A stretch of DNA of 64,000 nt from Pterois miles (lineage: Eukaryota; Chordata; Actinopteri; Perciformes; Scorpaenidae): the NCBI GenBank assembly GCA_947000775.1, contig CAMQGK010000052.1, forward strand, positions 31,154,501 through 31,218,500. Reading direction: 5' to 3'. Below are positions 58,605 to 63,669 of this stretch, in pieces. Positions within the stretch are counted from its first letter, which is position 1. The number at the start of each line of letters is the position of its first letter. Position numbers and translations under genes: made by a program. The notes beneath the pieces were generated by a model, which worked only from the letters and a program-made list of their open reading frames with translations, searched no databases and had not been told where the DNA came from.

Positions 58605-60777
58605 CTTTATTGATCCCAAGTTGGGATATTGTGGTGTTACAGTAGCAGGTTATCAGCACAATATACAAGAGAGAATATACACAACTATGTACACGTAAAA
58701 AAAGAGAATATGCACATCTGTACGAAGTGTGAAATATATACAGACAATCTTGTTATGAAACTAATCTAATTCTAAGAAATGTAAACATTATACACTATAA
58801 TGATAATAAGATAATAAAATAATAAAATAAAATGGTATGATATGATGATATAGTATATAATGTAATGTTGTATAGCATAACATTAACCTACAATTTGCAT
58901 GAATGCAGCTTTTGGAAATACATAAATCTCCACATTATCTGAGGTTCTATAAAAACGATCAAAGTTTGATTTATTACTGCTGAAACCCAAGTAATTGCTG
59001 TTGTAAAGCTGTGTTATATGTGTCGCTGTACATCTGGGAAGACTTCAGTTCTGGTGGAGGGAGCTTGTGCTTTCTTCTGCTTCCTGAACAAGATCAATCA
59101 CAAAAACATCTCTGGAGCTTTCCTCAATATCAGCAGAGTTAGGAGTTTACAAAGCTGATCGAGTAATGTTGTTAACACCTGCAGTAAAAGGAGATTTTTT
59201 TGGCCAGTTAGGACTGATTTTCTAGTCTTGAGCGTACGCTGATATTTTGTAGTATCACATGTCAAAGTTGAGCATTGTGATTGTGTAAATTGCTATTTTT
59301 CGCCTGCTGTTTTCCAGGCGTCCCCCTCCCCTCTGGCCCAGTGTGACCGATCCCCTCGTAGTCCCTTCCAGCCGGGGCCTCTCCACAGCAGCCCCCTCCA
59401 GACGCCCACCATGTCCTCGCCTATGTCGAGTCCCTGCAGCGCCACAGCTTCTCCCATTGGCCGGCCACCTTCCTATCACAACGGGCATCACAGGCCGCCA
59501 CCAGCGCCACACAAAAGCCCCTTTCAGAGTAAGATCTACTGGTTAGTCTGTCTTAAAGCAGTGAGTATGATGTCTGAGTGGTGGTGATGGTAATCTGTGT
59601 CCACTGCTCTCTTCAGGTCCGGTCCAAGGATCTCCTCAACCTCCCAAATACCCAGAGAGCAGCTCCAGCACCATTCGACCTGTGAGTAAATACACACAAG
59701 CACAAACATCTGGTCTGACCAACAGTCCAGCACCTAAACTTTACAACAGTGTAAAACAGAGAGAAGCTGCAAATGATCACATTTGAGAAGCTCCAACCAT
59801 CAATACCTAAAAAAATAAATATTGTCATTCGTTGCAGATCTAAACATTTTAGCCAGCATAAACATTATATTTTGTCTTATATCTGCATTTTTTATCTTCT
59901 TGACTATTATTTAATGATATACATACTTGTAAGGTTGTTTATGAGCTAATTATACACTAAACTTTATGGCCATAAACTGGCTCACTGTATCTGCTGGTGT
60001 CGCAATGTGTTTATGCTGCTTCATTCGTAAACAATAAATAAGCGCTTAGAGTTTAATTTTTTTGTGTAGTTTGTTTAAATGAAAGACGATCAATTTACAG
60101 TGTAATTACAATATGTAAGATGCATAAACATTTCCATTGTTGGACATTTTTCTGATTTTTTTTTACGCATTTTTCTCATATTTTACAAATAATTTTCATA
60201 TATTTTTCTGACATCTATCACTTATGTTTTTCACAAATTTTACATAATTTTCTGATATTTTTTGGACAGTTTTCAATTATATTTTTCATGTATTTTCAGA
60301 GATTTTTCACTCATTTTTCATATATTTTGCTAATAATAATTTTTTCACATATTTTACGTAAAAGTTTCTTATATTTTTTGGACAGTTTTCAATTAGATTT
60401 TTCAGGAAACATCTTGAGATATTGAGACTTGAGACTTCTGTTATGATTTGATGCTATATAAAAATGAATTGATGACAATTGAATTGAAACTGAATATATT
60501 TTACTTATTTTCTTACATTTTTTACATACTTTACCAATAATTTTTGGAGACTTTTTGGAGAAAACAGTTAATTATAAACATTATAAGGATACATCAGCTT
60601 CTCTATACAAGTAAAATCATGATGATAACGTATTAAATATATGTAATAACTAGCTGTATTTCAATGGAATCCCTGACTGATGGATGTCTCCAGGTCCGTG
60701 CTGCTCCTCCGCCTCCTAAGCAGCATCCTCGCGGGCAGGTGAAGCGGAGGGAGGAGGTGGAGATCACGCTGGTGTGA
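19733..60777 (+). CDS. fchsd2: FCHSD2, F-BAR and double SH3 domains protein 2 (whole gene, 20 coding exons)
   Basis: Membrane-bending adaptor that stimulates WASP/Arp2/3 actin assembly around clathrin-coated pits and binds intersectin through its SH3 domains (established for mammalian FCHSD2 and fly Nervous wreck). Coding exons: 19733-19753, 24624-24721, 31660-31705, 37742-37818, 38358-38502, 38845-38978, 43740-43794, 43872-44000, 44093-44215, 45992-46087, 50621-50737, 52579-52677, 54776-54928, 55081-55215, 55396-55479, 56926-57109, 57186-57409, 59318-59528, 59617-59681, 60694-60777. Sum 2280 nt, 759 residues plus TGA, against about 740 in human. Domains: F-BAR about 8-280, coiled coil about 350-420, SH3-1 about 467-523, SH3-2 about 566-627, then a Ser/Pro-rich tail ending EITLV, a class I PDZ ligand. 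FCHSD2 rather than FCHSD1 is chosen because of the SH3 sequences, the NSLLSMLQ linker and the EVEITLV end. All phases agree and no lesion was seen. Confidence 0.96.
21297..21500 (+). repeat. TAGGGCTG-type hAT MITE (left end)
   Basis: TAGGGCTGCGACCAACTGCT at 21297 opens a stretch ending near TTGATCGGCAAAATATATGA. The family is common in fish; the right end was not found. Confidence 0.45.
22195..22295 (+). repeat. Dispersed fish repeat ('AAACCAAACCACGATCTTTCC' type)
   Basis: TAAACCAAACCACGATCTTT, then CCTAAACTTAACCAAGTAGT and CACCTAAACCTAACTAAACT. I recall this block as very common in percomorph genomes. Class unknown to me. Confidence 0.5.
22875..23512 (+). mobile_element. hAT-like non-autonomous element with target duplication
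   Basis: Starts CAGGGGTTGTCAAACAGTTT and ends ...CACTTTGAGTCACTA, related inverted ends of the 'CAGTGGTTCTCAAA' type. The 8-base flanks GATTAAAC (22867-22874) and GATCAAAC (23513-23520) differ at one base, as expected of an aged hAT duplication. The interior carries a LINE-type tail (23041-23100, minus strand). No transposase. Confidence 0.65.
23041..23100 (-). repeat. LINE/SINE 3' tail, minus strand
   Basis: TAAGATAAGATGATGATGAT then CCTTTATTAGTCTCACAGCA, the reverse of an '..AATAAAGG..CTTATCTTA' tail. Similar to 36737-36800. Confidence 0.6.
24624..24721 (+). CDS. fchsd2: fchsd2 coding exon 2
   Basis: Residues 8-39 plus two bases: VRVTQELKHTHAEQMNRLHI then KHQTECDLLEDLR, the first F-BAR helix. 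Acceptor CTGCAG, donor GTGAGT. Confidence 0.95.
24980..25229. mobile_element. Intact 250-bp hAT MITE with exact 8-bp target duplication
   Basis: Ends TAGGGATGCTAAT and its near-complement ATTAACATTCCTA. It is flanked by perfect GAAGGAAT direct repeats (24972-24979 and 25230-25237). No coding capacity. Same family as the end at 4070-4150. Confidence 0.85.
28733..29320 (+). repeat. Dispersed element, copy A
   Basis: Opens TAGGTATGTGGCGGTGAGGA and AAATTTTCCC, and ends GGTACGTAAT-like, GGTGTGTGCC...GCTGGTAAC. Contains ATTGGGTTTAAATCTGAAAT, TTTCGCTTTGACAACAAATC and CTCGGTCTGTCAACTCTGTC in common with copies B and C. Confidence 0.85.
29361..29784 (+). repeat. tRNA-derived SINE with (CTT)n tail
   Basis: tRNA-like head with A box TAGCTCAGTCTGTAGG (about 29372) and B box GGTTCAAGTCC (29416-29426), then the SINE body (GAGGTGCCAGTTTACCTC..., GAGCAAGGCACCAAACCCCC) and the tail AATTTCCCCTCGTGGGAC, TAATGAAGG, then (CTT)n at 29685-29782. 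The body matches 10550-10850. Confidence 0.85.
29685..29782 (+). repeat. (CTT)n microsatellite, SINE tail
   Basis: About 98 bases of CTT repeats with a short T-rich interruption at 29714-29726. Polypurine/polypyrimidine, capable of triplex formation. Confidence 0.9.
30812..31325 (+). repeat. Dispersed element, copy B
   Basis: Opens TAGGGATGTGACAGTGAGGA, ends GAGTACCGTGACAAAC, a weak inverted match to its own start (TGTCACGGTA against TGTGACAGTG). Carries an A23 tract at 31228-31250. Shares blocks with A and C. Probably a non-autonomous DNA element; class not certain. Confidence 0.85.
31228..31250 (+). repeat. Poly(A) tract, A23
   Basis: Uninterrupted A run inside dispersed element B. Confidence 0.9.
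31660..31705 (+). CDS. fchsd2: fchsd2 coding exon 3
   Basis: Sixteen codons counting the split Arg: TFSQKRAAVERDYAQ, the conserved F-BAR helix with the basic K/R-rich face. Acceptor CTTCAG, donor GTGAGT. It is a 46-bp micro-exon between introns of about 6.9 and 6.0 kb. Confidence 0.95.
32636..32815 (+). repeat. Inverted repeat pair, copy 1 (exon-like)
   Basis: CAGACCTCGGCAACATGTCT, a GC-rich middle (CTGTGGGTGGCGTACGGCGG), CGCCAGGAAGAAACGGTAAA then TTGTGGTCTGATAAACAGTA. Reverse-complementary to 34305-34505. It reads ATG then about 25 codons rich in Arg, Leu and Ala before TAA, with a GTAAAG donor-like site at the same place. Confidence 0.75.
34305..34505 (-). repeat. Inverted repeat pair, copy 2 (exon-like)
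   Basis: On the minus strand: CAGACCTCTGCAACATGTCT, CACTGTGGGCGGCGTACGGC, CGCCAGGAGGAGACGGTAAA, TTGTGGTCTGATAAACAGTA. It keeps the ATG and the GTAAAG but differs by an insertion in the GC-rich middle that changes the frame. Confidence 0.75.
34560..34800 (-). repeat. tRNA-derived SINE (minus strand)
   Basis: On the minus strand: GGGGCAGCTATAGCTCAGTG with A box TAGCTCAGTGGGCAGAGC (about 34771-34788), B box GGTTCGATCCC (34733-34743), then GGCTCCTACTGTCTGCATGC, AGTGTCCCTGAACCTGGCAA. The family differs from the SINE at 29361. Confidence 0.85.
35684..35712 (+). repeat. (CTC)n microsatellite
   Basis: About nine CTC units. This tract explains the Leu-run ORF at 35466-35912, which is not considered a gene. 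Confidence 0.85.
36116..36270 (+). repeat. Fragment of dispersed family X
   Basis: TTTGAAATGGGGTTGTATGA, GTGTATTACCTACAGTAG and GGACGGGGGGAGCAGCCAAA correspond to the middle of the copies at 44557 and 55585. Confidence 0.6.
36270..36420 (-). repeat. DR1-bearing dispersed repeat, copy 3
   Basis: Reverse complement of the copies at 7350 and 14735: CCATTTTCAAAGGGGTCCGT, TGACCTCTGACCT (36327-36339) and AATGGGTTCTCTGGGTCCCC, with GGGGAGACT on the inverse strand. In fchsd2 intron 3. Confidence 0.85.
36737..36800 (-). repeat. LINE/SINE 3' tail, minus strand
   Basis: TAAGATAAGATAAGATATTC then CTTTATTAGTCTCACAGTGG. Same type as 23041-23100. Confidence 0.65.
37742..37818 (+). CDS. fchsd2: fchsd2 coding exon 4
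   Basis: Residues 56-80 plus two bases: ALQKLANQYLKREWPESLTA then EQADH. Acceptor TTCCAG, donor GTAACG. Confidence 0.95.
38358..38502 (+). CDS. fchsd2: fchsd2 coding exon 5
   Basis: Residues 81-129: VWRAYLEGTVQVTQSRISAC then DNYKVQVADPAKTGRLQKEQ, the F-BAR core. Acceptor TTTTAG written as ATTTAG in the sequence, donor GTAAAA. Confidence 0.94.
38845..38978 (+). CDS. fchsd2: fchsd2 coding exon 6
   Basis: Residues 130-173 plus two bases: CIEQLTVVQAELQESVKELT then KSRKKYQEAETMAQAVREKA, a long amphipathic F-BAR helix. Acceptor TTTCAG, donor GTATGA. Confidence 0.96.
39393..39423. repeat. (TA)n and T tract
   Basis: ATATATATATATATATATAT followed by a T run. Confidence 0.85.
39716..40005 (+). repeat. 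Interspersed percomorph repeat
   Basis: AGTCAAGTCACTTTGTTTTT, AGCCCAAAATCACAAATCAC, GGAGGCTTTACAAACTGTAC, CCCCTTTAACAGGGAAAAAA, AACTTCAGGAAAAGCAACAA, then GTGTTCAGAGTAACAACATA. I recall it as an extremely frequent block in percomorph introns. LINE/SINE origin not certain. Confidence 0.6.
40153..40175 (+). repeat. Poly(A) tract, A23
   Basis: Uninterrupted A run inside the hAT relic. Confidence 0.85.
40398..40750 (+). pseudogene. Broken hAT transposase, BED zinc-finger end
   Basis: In one frame FNMSWTAKYCFAEVGSKTVC then LVCNKCGC, with the CxxC of a BED finger; a frame change near 40590 then gives FKENNLNCHFETKHAE with the HxxxxH pair, then LSGDEKERTAEGLL and ILKQQGLFTKL. The rest of the transposase is absent. 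The wording closely follows the GTF2IRD2-like hAT family from memory. A pseudogene beyond doubt, since the finger is split by a frameshift. Confidence 0.8.
40762..40868 (+). repeat. GTTAATGTTAAGTTAAAT minisatellite
   Basis: About six degenerate 12-24 base units (GTTAATGTTAAGTTAAAT and variants) inside the hAT relic, replacing most of the transposase gene. Confidence 0.8.
43433..43620 (+). repeat. Dispersed repeat pair, copy 1
   Basis: GGAGGGAGTAAATAAATACA, ACCAGTAGGATTACAGTACA, TGTTAAC, CATCTCAAGGTCAG and TTGTGGC match, in order, 48538-48695. Confidence 0.7.
43740..43794 (+). CDS. fchsd2: fchsd2 coding exon 7
   Basis: Residues 174-192: SKLSLFQSRSSLQRASVK, nearly identical to human. It is 77 bp from the next exon. 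Acceptor GTTCAG, donor GTATGA. Confidence 0.95.
43872..44000 (+). CDS. fchsd2: fchsd2 coding exon 8
   Basis: Residues 193-235: LKAKRSECNSKATHARNDYL then LMLAAANAHQQRYYDTDLMD. This is the most conserved F-BAR segment. Acceptor TTCCAG, donor GTGAGG. Confidence 0.96.
44093..44215 (+). CDS. fchsd2: fchsd2 coding exon 9
   Basis: Residues 236-276: VLDGRIYEQVKDYLVSLCQT then ELESCQVVHNTFNQLLNSSN, the end of the F-BAR bundle. Acceptor CTTCAG, donor GTGAGT. Confidence 0.95.
44216..45991 (+). other. fchsd2 intron 9 (1.8 kb)
   Basis: Mostly a long copy of dispersed family X (44557-45300). From 45301 to 45991 nothing is recognised; the 45448-45714 ORF has no family match. Confidence 0.55.
44557..45300 (+). 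repeat. Dispersed family X, long copy 1
   Basis: Shares with 55585-56810: TTTTTTTTTCAAATGGAAAC, AATAAGGTT, GGAAATAACTGAAAGGG, CGTCAGACAG, GGAACTGAAGC, AGCTTCCTG, GACTATAAGGATGTAT, AAAAAGTTTTTAGAAGGGCT and TAATGGGCCCG. Copies lie in the same orientation in fchsd2 introns. No ORF. Confidence 0.85.
45992..46087 (+). CDS. fchsd2: fchsd2 coding exon 10
   Basis: Residues 277-308: VLREFHQQLFVQKNLVFQQA then PDFLYQPIDSDT. This segment diverges more from human but keeps QLFxQ...F and DSDT. Acceptor ATGTAG, donor GTAAAA. Confidence 0.93.
47654..48101 (-). mobile_element. Tc1/mariner deletion derivative
   Basis: Ends TACACCGATCGGCCATAACA (left) and, inverted, GACCGATCAGCTATAACATT (right), a fish Tc1-type terminal repeat I recognise. 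The interior on the minus strand encodes an N-terminal DNA-binding (HTH) part of the transposase. The catalytic DDE part is gone. The right TA is not preserved. Confidence 0.8.
47730..48034 (-). pseudogene. Truncated Tc1 transposase, N-terminal HTH only
   Basis: Reads MGKHKDVSDFDKDQIAALVA, CSRSAVVRTYQEWSKEGKPV, QRQGHGWPRLID and RRLARVV in one open frame ending near 47795, then drifts to ATVAQIAEKVNAG in another frame, so at least one frameshift is present. Compared with the family as I recall it, about 13 residues are missing after DKDQI, inside the first helix-turn-helix. Not functional. Confidence 0.8.
48263..48278 (+). repeat. Poly(A) tract, A16
   Basis: Uninterrupted A run. Confidence 0.85.
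48538..48695 (+). repeat. Dispersed repeat pair, copy 2
   Basis: CTGGAGTAAATAATTAATAC, AACCAGCAAGACTATAGTAC, ATGTTAAC and CATCTCAAG match 43433-43620. In fchsd2 intron 10. Confidence 0.7.
49772..49836. repeat. (TA)n / (TG)n compound microsatellite
   Basis: Long TATA runs with a short GTGTGTGTG interruption at about 49817-49824. Confidence 0.9.
49885..50000 (+). repeat. GCCATCTTGG degenerate tandem repeat
   Basis: Five units around CACCATCTTGGTTTTTGG, GCCATTGCCATCTTGTTTTT, CATCGTCATCTTGGTTTTTG, GACATGTTGG and GTCGCCATCTTCTAG, period about 22-25 bases. A similar block is known to me from other fish genomes. Confidence 0.75.
50621..50737 (+). CDS. fchsd2: fchsd2 coding exon 11
   Basis: Residues 309-347: SGTSEEHSLDKEARKWASRV then AREYKSIIHTQR. 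The EEHSL-KEARKWA-RVARE motif identifies the family. Acceptor TTGTAG, donor GTGAGA. Confidence 0.95.
50738..52578 (+). other. fchsd2 intron 11
   Basis: 1841 bp. No repeat with clear ends seen apart from a T18-20 tract near 51910-51928. No gene. Confidence 0.55.
52579..52677 (+). CDS. fchsd2: fchsd2 coding exon 12
   Basis: Residues 348-380: ALEGYGMQESSEQNNSELET then KMEVARQSLRRAE, the coiled-coil region. Acceptor TTTCAG, donor GTAACG. Confidence 0.93.
52897..53443 (+). mobile_element. LINE reverse-transcriptase 3' end (Rex3/RTE-like), relic
   Basis: GACGGAGTTCAAGTACCTC, GAGAGAGCTGAGCTGGAATG, TCTACCGGTCAATCTTCACT, CTCACTTATGGGCATGAG, ATGCCCCCTGGGCACCTCCC, GGGAGGAGGCCCCAGGGAAA and CCCGACCCCGGATAGG follow, in order, the C-terminal part of a fish LINE ORF as I recall it, then GATGAGTGAGTGAGTG-type tail. 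Stops and indels break it. Clade (Rex3/RTE against a relative) not certain. Confidence 0.75.
53121..53183. repeat. Perfect 31-bp palindrome with 1-base spacer
   Basis: Arms 53121-53151 and 53153-53183 are exact reverse complements around C53152. The right arm is the normal LINE sequence; the left arm is an extra inverted copy that replaces about 80-100 bases expected upstream. Confidence 0.95.
53919..54431 (-). repeat. Dispersed element, copy C (minus strand)
   Basis: Reverse complement opens GGGGATGTGACAGTGGGGAC and ends GGTACCATTGACTACCATGA. Shares the TCTCCGGTCCAGCTTTTGCT and TTGGGTTTAAACCTGAAATT blocks with A. In fchsd2 intron 12. Confidence 0.85.
54776..54928 (+). CDS. fchsd2: fchsd2 coding exon 13
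   Basis: Residues 381-431: VKAEARLDLLRQAGVAVETW then LKSAMNQVMEELENERW, nearly identical to human. Acceptor TTTCAG, donor GTAAGA. Confidence 0.96.
55081..55215 (+). CDS. fchsd2: fchsd2 coding exon 14
   Basis: Residues 432-476: an acidic stretch (EREDEEEMEDSGEVLDD), a Ser run, then NYPLTCKVLYSYK, the first strand of SH3-1. Acceptor CTACAG, donor GTACCA. Confidence 0.96.
55396..55479 (+). CDS. fchsd2: fchsd2 coding exon 15
   Basis: Residues 477-504, middle of SH3-1: ASQPDELTIEEQEILEVIDD then GDMEDWVK, with the DELT RT-loop and the ligand-pocket Trp. Acceptor TTCCAG, donor GTACTC. Confidence 0.97.
55585..56810 (+). repeat. Dispersed family X, long copy 2
   Basis: Second long copy, in intron 15, extended by an inverted repeat (55841-55960) and a tail TTAATAAAGGTCCATCTTAT (55766-55785) with (TCTTA)n. 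It holds AAAAAGTTTTTAGAAGGGCT and ATGGGCCCG near its end. A T39 tract follows. Confidence 0.85.
55841..55960. repeat. Long hairpin, nested, inside family X
   Basis: Arms of 42 bases (55841-55882 and 55919-55960) pair with about six mismatches; within the loop CCGTCAGA and TCTGACGG (about 55895-55917) pair exactly. Confidence 0.85.
56813..56851 (+). repeat. T39 homopolymer
   Basis: Thirty-nine T bases about 75 bp upstream of the exon 16 acceptor at 56925. Length is open to assembly and sequencing error. Confidence 0.9.
56926..57109 (+). CDS. fchsd2: fchsd2 coding exon 16
   Basis: Residues 505-565 plus one base: ARNRSGQVGYVPEKYLQLP closes SH3-1, then NSLLSMLQALAALDARSHSS, the FCHSD2-type linker. 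Acceptor TTCCAG, donor GTGAGG. A 39-base T tract lies about 75 bp before the acceptor. Confidence 0.96.
57186..57409 (+). CDS. fchsd2: fchsd2 coding exon 17 (SH3-2)
   Basis: Residues 566-640. A whole SH3 fold: FAKALYDYAGQTDDELSFPE (ALYDY motif and RT loop), DDGFWEGEFNGVVGVFPAVL (Trp pocket and 3-10 helix). Acceptor TTGCAG, donor GTATGT. Confidence 0.97.
58062..58341. mobile_element. TAGGGCTG-type hAT MITE
   Basis: Starts TGGGGCTGCCGCCTCTTAGT and ends CGTCACGTACAGCCCTA, inverted ends of the family. Flanks AACATTAC and AATATGAC agree at six of eight bases. Internal TTAGTCGACTTATCAGTCG-type blocks. Aged copy. Confidence 0.55.
58571..58690 (-). repeat. LINE 3' tail with (CTAT)n, minus strand
   Basis: (TAGA)n at 58571-58603 followed by TACTTTATTGATCCCAAGTT, GGGATATTGTGGTGTTACAG and AGCAGGTTATCAGCACAATA. 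On the minus strand this is the '...GGGATCAATAAAGTATCTATCTAT' end of a common fish LINE. Confidence 0.7.
59318..59528 (+). CDS. fchsd2: fchsd2 coding exon 18 (Ser/Pro-rich tail)
   Basis: Residues 641-710, mostly Ser and Pro with many SP pairs (SPSPL, RSPRSPF, SSPLQTP, SSPMSSP). Low conservation; probably disordered and a possible SH3-ligand or phospho-site region. Acceptor TTCCAG, donor GTAAGA. Confidence 0.9.
59617..59681 (+). CDS. fchsd2: fchsd2 coding exon 19
   Basis: Residues 711-732: PVQGSPQPPKYPESSSSTIR then P, a short Pro-rich exon 88 bp after the previous one. Acceptor CTTCAG, donor GTGAGT. Confidence 0.9.
60120..60560 (+). repeat. T-rich degenerate tandem repeat in intron 19
   Basis: Repeats of TTTTTGGACAGTTTTCAATT (60260-60279 and 60377-60396), ATATTTTTCATGTATTTTC-like and CACATATTTTAC units with a period of roughly 60-120 bases. 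No element ends seen. Confidence 0.6.
60694..60777 (+). CDS. fchsd2: fchsd2 coding exon 20 (last) with stop
   Basis: Residues 733-759 and TGA: VRAAPPPPKQHPRG then a basic stretch and EEVEITLV. The last residues T-L-V fit a class I PDZ ligand; mammalian FCHSD2 (Carom) is reported to bind the MAGUK proteins CASK and MAGI-1. Acceptor CTCCAG. Confidence 0.95.
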   Translation, partial: VRAAPPPPKQHPRGQVKRREEVEITLV

Positions 60778-61909
60778 AGGCGGTCGGCACCCTGGCGGCG
60801 ACGACGGCGGCTCTGTTCAGACCAGCCGGGACTTCACGGCTCTGTTGCCTCTAAACGTACTCCCAAAGGAAACCCGAGGAAACTTAAACCCCCTGAAGAC
60901 GCCTGGAGGCTCGGAGAGGCCTTTAACTCTCAACACCTCATGAGGGTCAGTGTGCTGTGGAGGAATATTGTGCCTTTCTCTTAACTATACTCCTTTACCC
61001 ACACTGCCTTGCCTAGCGTTGGTCCACATCGTCCACCTCTTCTACCTGGACGTGAATCATTTTACAGTCCTGACAAAATATATTGATAACTAACAGAAGA
61101 TCTGCTGTTTATACCTTCTAATATCAGTCCTGGTTTTGGTGTTCATATCTGGTTTCTGTTCGGTTTCTGCTCATAGTAACTGATATCGTGAGAACTGGCA
61201 GATATTATGATGTTTTGTAAGAACTTGATAGAAAACCTGACACCACATGATTTGTGTGCAGGCGAAGTAAATCCACACAACTCTTTAGTTCAACTTTGGC
61301 GACACAGAGAAGAGGATTTGATTTATTTATGGATCTACAAAAATGCACCAGTTTTTAATAGATAACATGTTAAAGTGAAACATCCACCAAAGGAAATGAA
61401 ATATTTCAGTTGTGGACACAAATGGGTTTAAAATAAGGATTTAAACTATATGGCCCTGCCCAGTTATGTCTCACTATATCACTTACTGTGTGGCTCTTTC
61501 TCTCTCATTTTCACAAGCTGTCCAGAGTTTCACAATTAGATTATTTCTATGCAACAACTTCGTCAGGACATCACAGCATGTCGCGAAGCTTCAACACAAA
61601 ACCAAAAGTCTGGTTGTCTCCACGCTCGATCAAAACAAAACGCCAGCATGGACGAGGCTGGTCCTCTCCTCGAACACGCGTAACCCAACACGGTTACACA
61701 AACAAGGGAAAAGTGGCAATTTTTGTTGAGTGATTATGTCAGTAGGGAGAATCTCCTAGAAAAGTTCTGATCGTAATGATGGATCCTTTATCTTTTCATT
61801 GATTCATTTTGTTAGTTAGTTTTCTTTGCACCGAATGCTAAGAAATTGCTAAAGGGAGAAACGTAGTAAACGTACATAGTCTAACTTTTCTCTCTTTGGT
61901 ATGTTGTAA

Positions 61910-61915
61910 AATAAA
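61910..61915 (+). promoter_or_regulatory. Proximal AATAAA polyadenylation signal (fchsd2)
   Basis: Canonical AATAAA about 1.13 kb after the fchsd2 stop. Use of this site would give a 3' UTR without the downstream repeat at 62036-62525. Confidence 0.4.
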
Positions 61916-62035
61916 GATCTAGAAATATTATTATGACACTAATGTTAGTCTACGGAAGCCCATTTCTGTCGAGCTGATGAAAGAAATATCCTGTAAGACA
62001 TGATAAGGAGAAACTTTGACAATAGTTAGTATGTC

Positions 62036-62525
62036 TACACAATGACTCAGTATCACAAAATAATGACTGATAGCTGAATAATATCTCAAAATAATGACAA
62101 ATGTCACAATAATGTCTTAGTATCTCAAAATATTGACTTAATATGGGAAAATATCGACTTAATATCTCAAAATATTTACCTAGTATCTCACAATATTGAA
62201 CTAGTATCTCAAAATATCGCCTTAATATCTCAACATATTAACTAAATATCTCAAAATACCGACTTGGTATCTCAAAATATTAACTTAGTATCTCAATATA
62301 TTAACTTAGTATCTTAAAATATTGACTTAATATTGACTTAGTATCACAAAATTTAAACCTAGTATCTCAAAATGTTTCTCATTATTTTGAGATACTAAGT
62401 CATTATTTCAAGAAAATAAATTAGTTTCTCAGAATTATGACTTATTATCTCAAAATACTGAGTTAGTATCTCAAAGTAAGTTAGTAAGTCATTATTATGA
62501 GATAAGTCAGTTTTTGCAGAACTAA
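62036..62525 (+). repeat. Degenerate tandem repeat with an inverted block, in the fchsd2 3' UTR
   Basis: About 15 degenerate units of roughly 20-22 bases around TGACTTAGTATCTCAAAATA run from 62036 to about 62375. From about 62380 to 62525 the same motif appears in reverse complement (TTTTGAGATACTAAGTCAT at 62384-62402). The two blocks can pair into long imperfect hairpins. Confidence 0.8.
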
Positions 62526-62810
62526 GTCATTATTTTGGGATAGTTTGTGATTTTGTGGTACAAAGAGAAAGTTTCTCATTTTAACGACTGACGGGATGTT
62601 TTTGTTGTTGTTTTCATCACAAGGCTCAGAGTTTACATCGTATTTTTTTACTGGCGTAAATGGGCTTCCATACCAGCCAGTAAAGGTTGCTGGTGGTCTG
62701 TTGAGGAGGTTGCAGTAGGTGACAGTTTACACTGAGGTAATGTGCAGTTTAAACATCCATTTATTTTAAAGGAGGAAACCATCCTGAGCTGCTAGCTGTC
62801 CAATTATTAC

Positions 62811-62830
62811 AAAAAAAAAAAAAAAAAAAA
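62811..62830 (+). repeat. Poly(A) tract, A20
   Basis: Twenty consecutive A bases in the fchsd2 3' UTR. A possible internal-priming site for oligo(dT) cDNA. Confidence 0.9.
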
Positions 62831-63473
62831 TCTATATTGTCATAGTGAAGCACTTTTTGATGTCTTCTTATTCCTTTTCAGTATTGTGGATGCTACGTTG
62901 TTTGTTCAATAACTCTTGTTTGACGTTTTATTTACCAGCTATATTGGTATGAATATTTTTCTTTTATCAGCTCTTGTGTTATTTAGCCTTAAATAGCCAT
63001 CGTAGTGTCTTTGATTGAGATTGAGATATGACCTGTTGATCGTATTGTTTTTGAAATAGTTTACAGAGAGCTTGGAGATGGATATCTGTACAAATAATAG
63101 CACAGCTTTGTTTTCCTTTTTACGTTTGTTTTGTTTTTAGAATTAGGATTAAAAAACCTATTAAACCTTTAGTTGAATTCGATCAGAGGAAAAAGAGATA
63201 TCTGTCAGCCATGTCGCTGTGTTCTCGTTGATCTCCTTGAGATCTGAATGACATCAAACTTATTTTTGAAGTTTGCATTTACCCTGTTGTATTGAAAACA
63301 AATATATAGTCGTCAGACTGAAGTCTCTTTTCCAAACAGAGAAGTTGTTGTTAACTTGCTACTGGTCGTGACTCCATGTTAAGTCTGAATCTGAAATTCA
63401 GTGACAAACTGCCCACATTTCTGAGCGTCGTATTTACACACCAGTGGATGTTTTACTGTATTTATTGTGTACA

Positions 63474-63490
63474 AATAAATGTGAAATAAA
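63474..63490 (+). promoter_or_regulatory. Distal tandem AATAAA signals (fchsd2)
   Basis: Two AATAAA hexamers at 63474-63479 and 63485-63490, about 2.7 kb after the stop codon, a normal spacing for a long vertebrate 3' UTR. This is the likely main cleavage region. Confidence 0.6.
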
Positions 63491-63669
63491 GATAGCATAA
63501 ATGAAACGAAGCAAACAAGACTCCAACTTTCTTTTCCATCCGGTTGTCTTTGATTTGTTTATGCGGTCAGTTGTGTTGATTGGTGTATGTGTGATATCAG
63601 AGTGCTCCCCTATTGTTTATATTGATATTACACACAGATGTTCCCCATTGACAACAATGAATGTGCAGT

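Larger units (their letters stand above)
57410..59317 (+). other. fchsd2 intron 17
   Basis: 1908 bp. Contains a TAGGGCTG-type MITE (58062-58341), an (ATAG)n tract with a LINE tail, and unassigned sequence. Confidence 0.55.
60778..63510 (+). other. fchsd2: fchsd2 3' UTR (probable)
   Basis: Non-coding sequence from the TGA to the distal polyadenylation signals. It is mostly single-copy looking, with a tandem/inverted repeat at 62036-62525, an A20 tract at 62811-62830 and several ATTTA pentamers. The end is inferred from the signals only. Confidence 0.6.

Noticed and set aside
19733..60777. Assignment of the plus-strand gene to FCHSD1
   Set aside because: The linker NSLLSMLQALAALD, the DELTIEEQEILEVI SH3 sequence and the EVEITLV end follow FCHSD2; FCHSD1 differs at all three as I recall it.
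62036..62525. CRISPR-like array
   Set aside because: The units are contiguous and degenerate without unique spacers, in a vertebrate 3' UTR. A tandem repeat.
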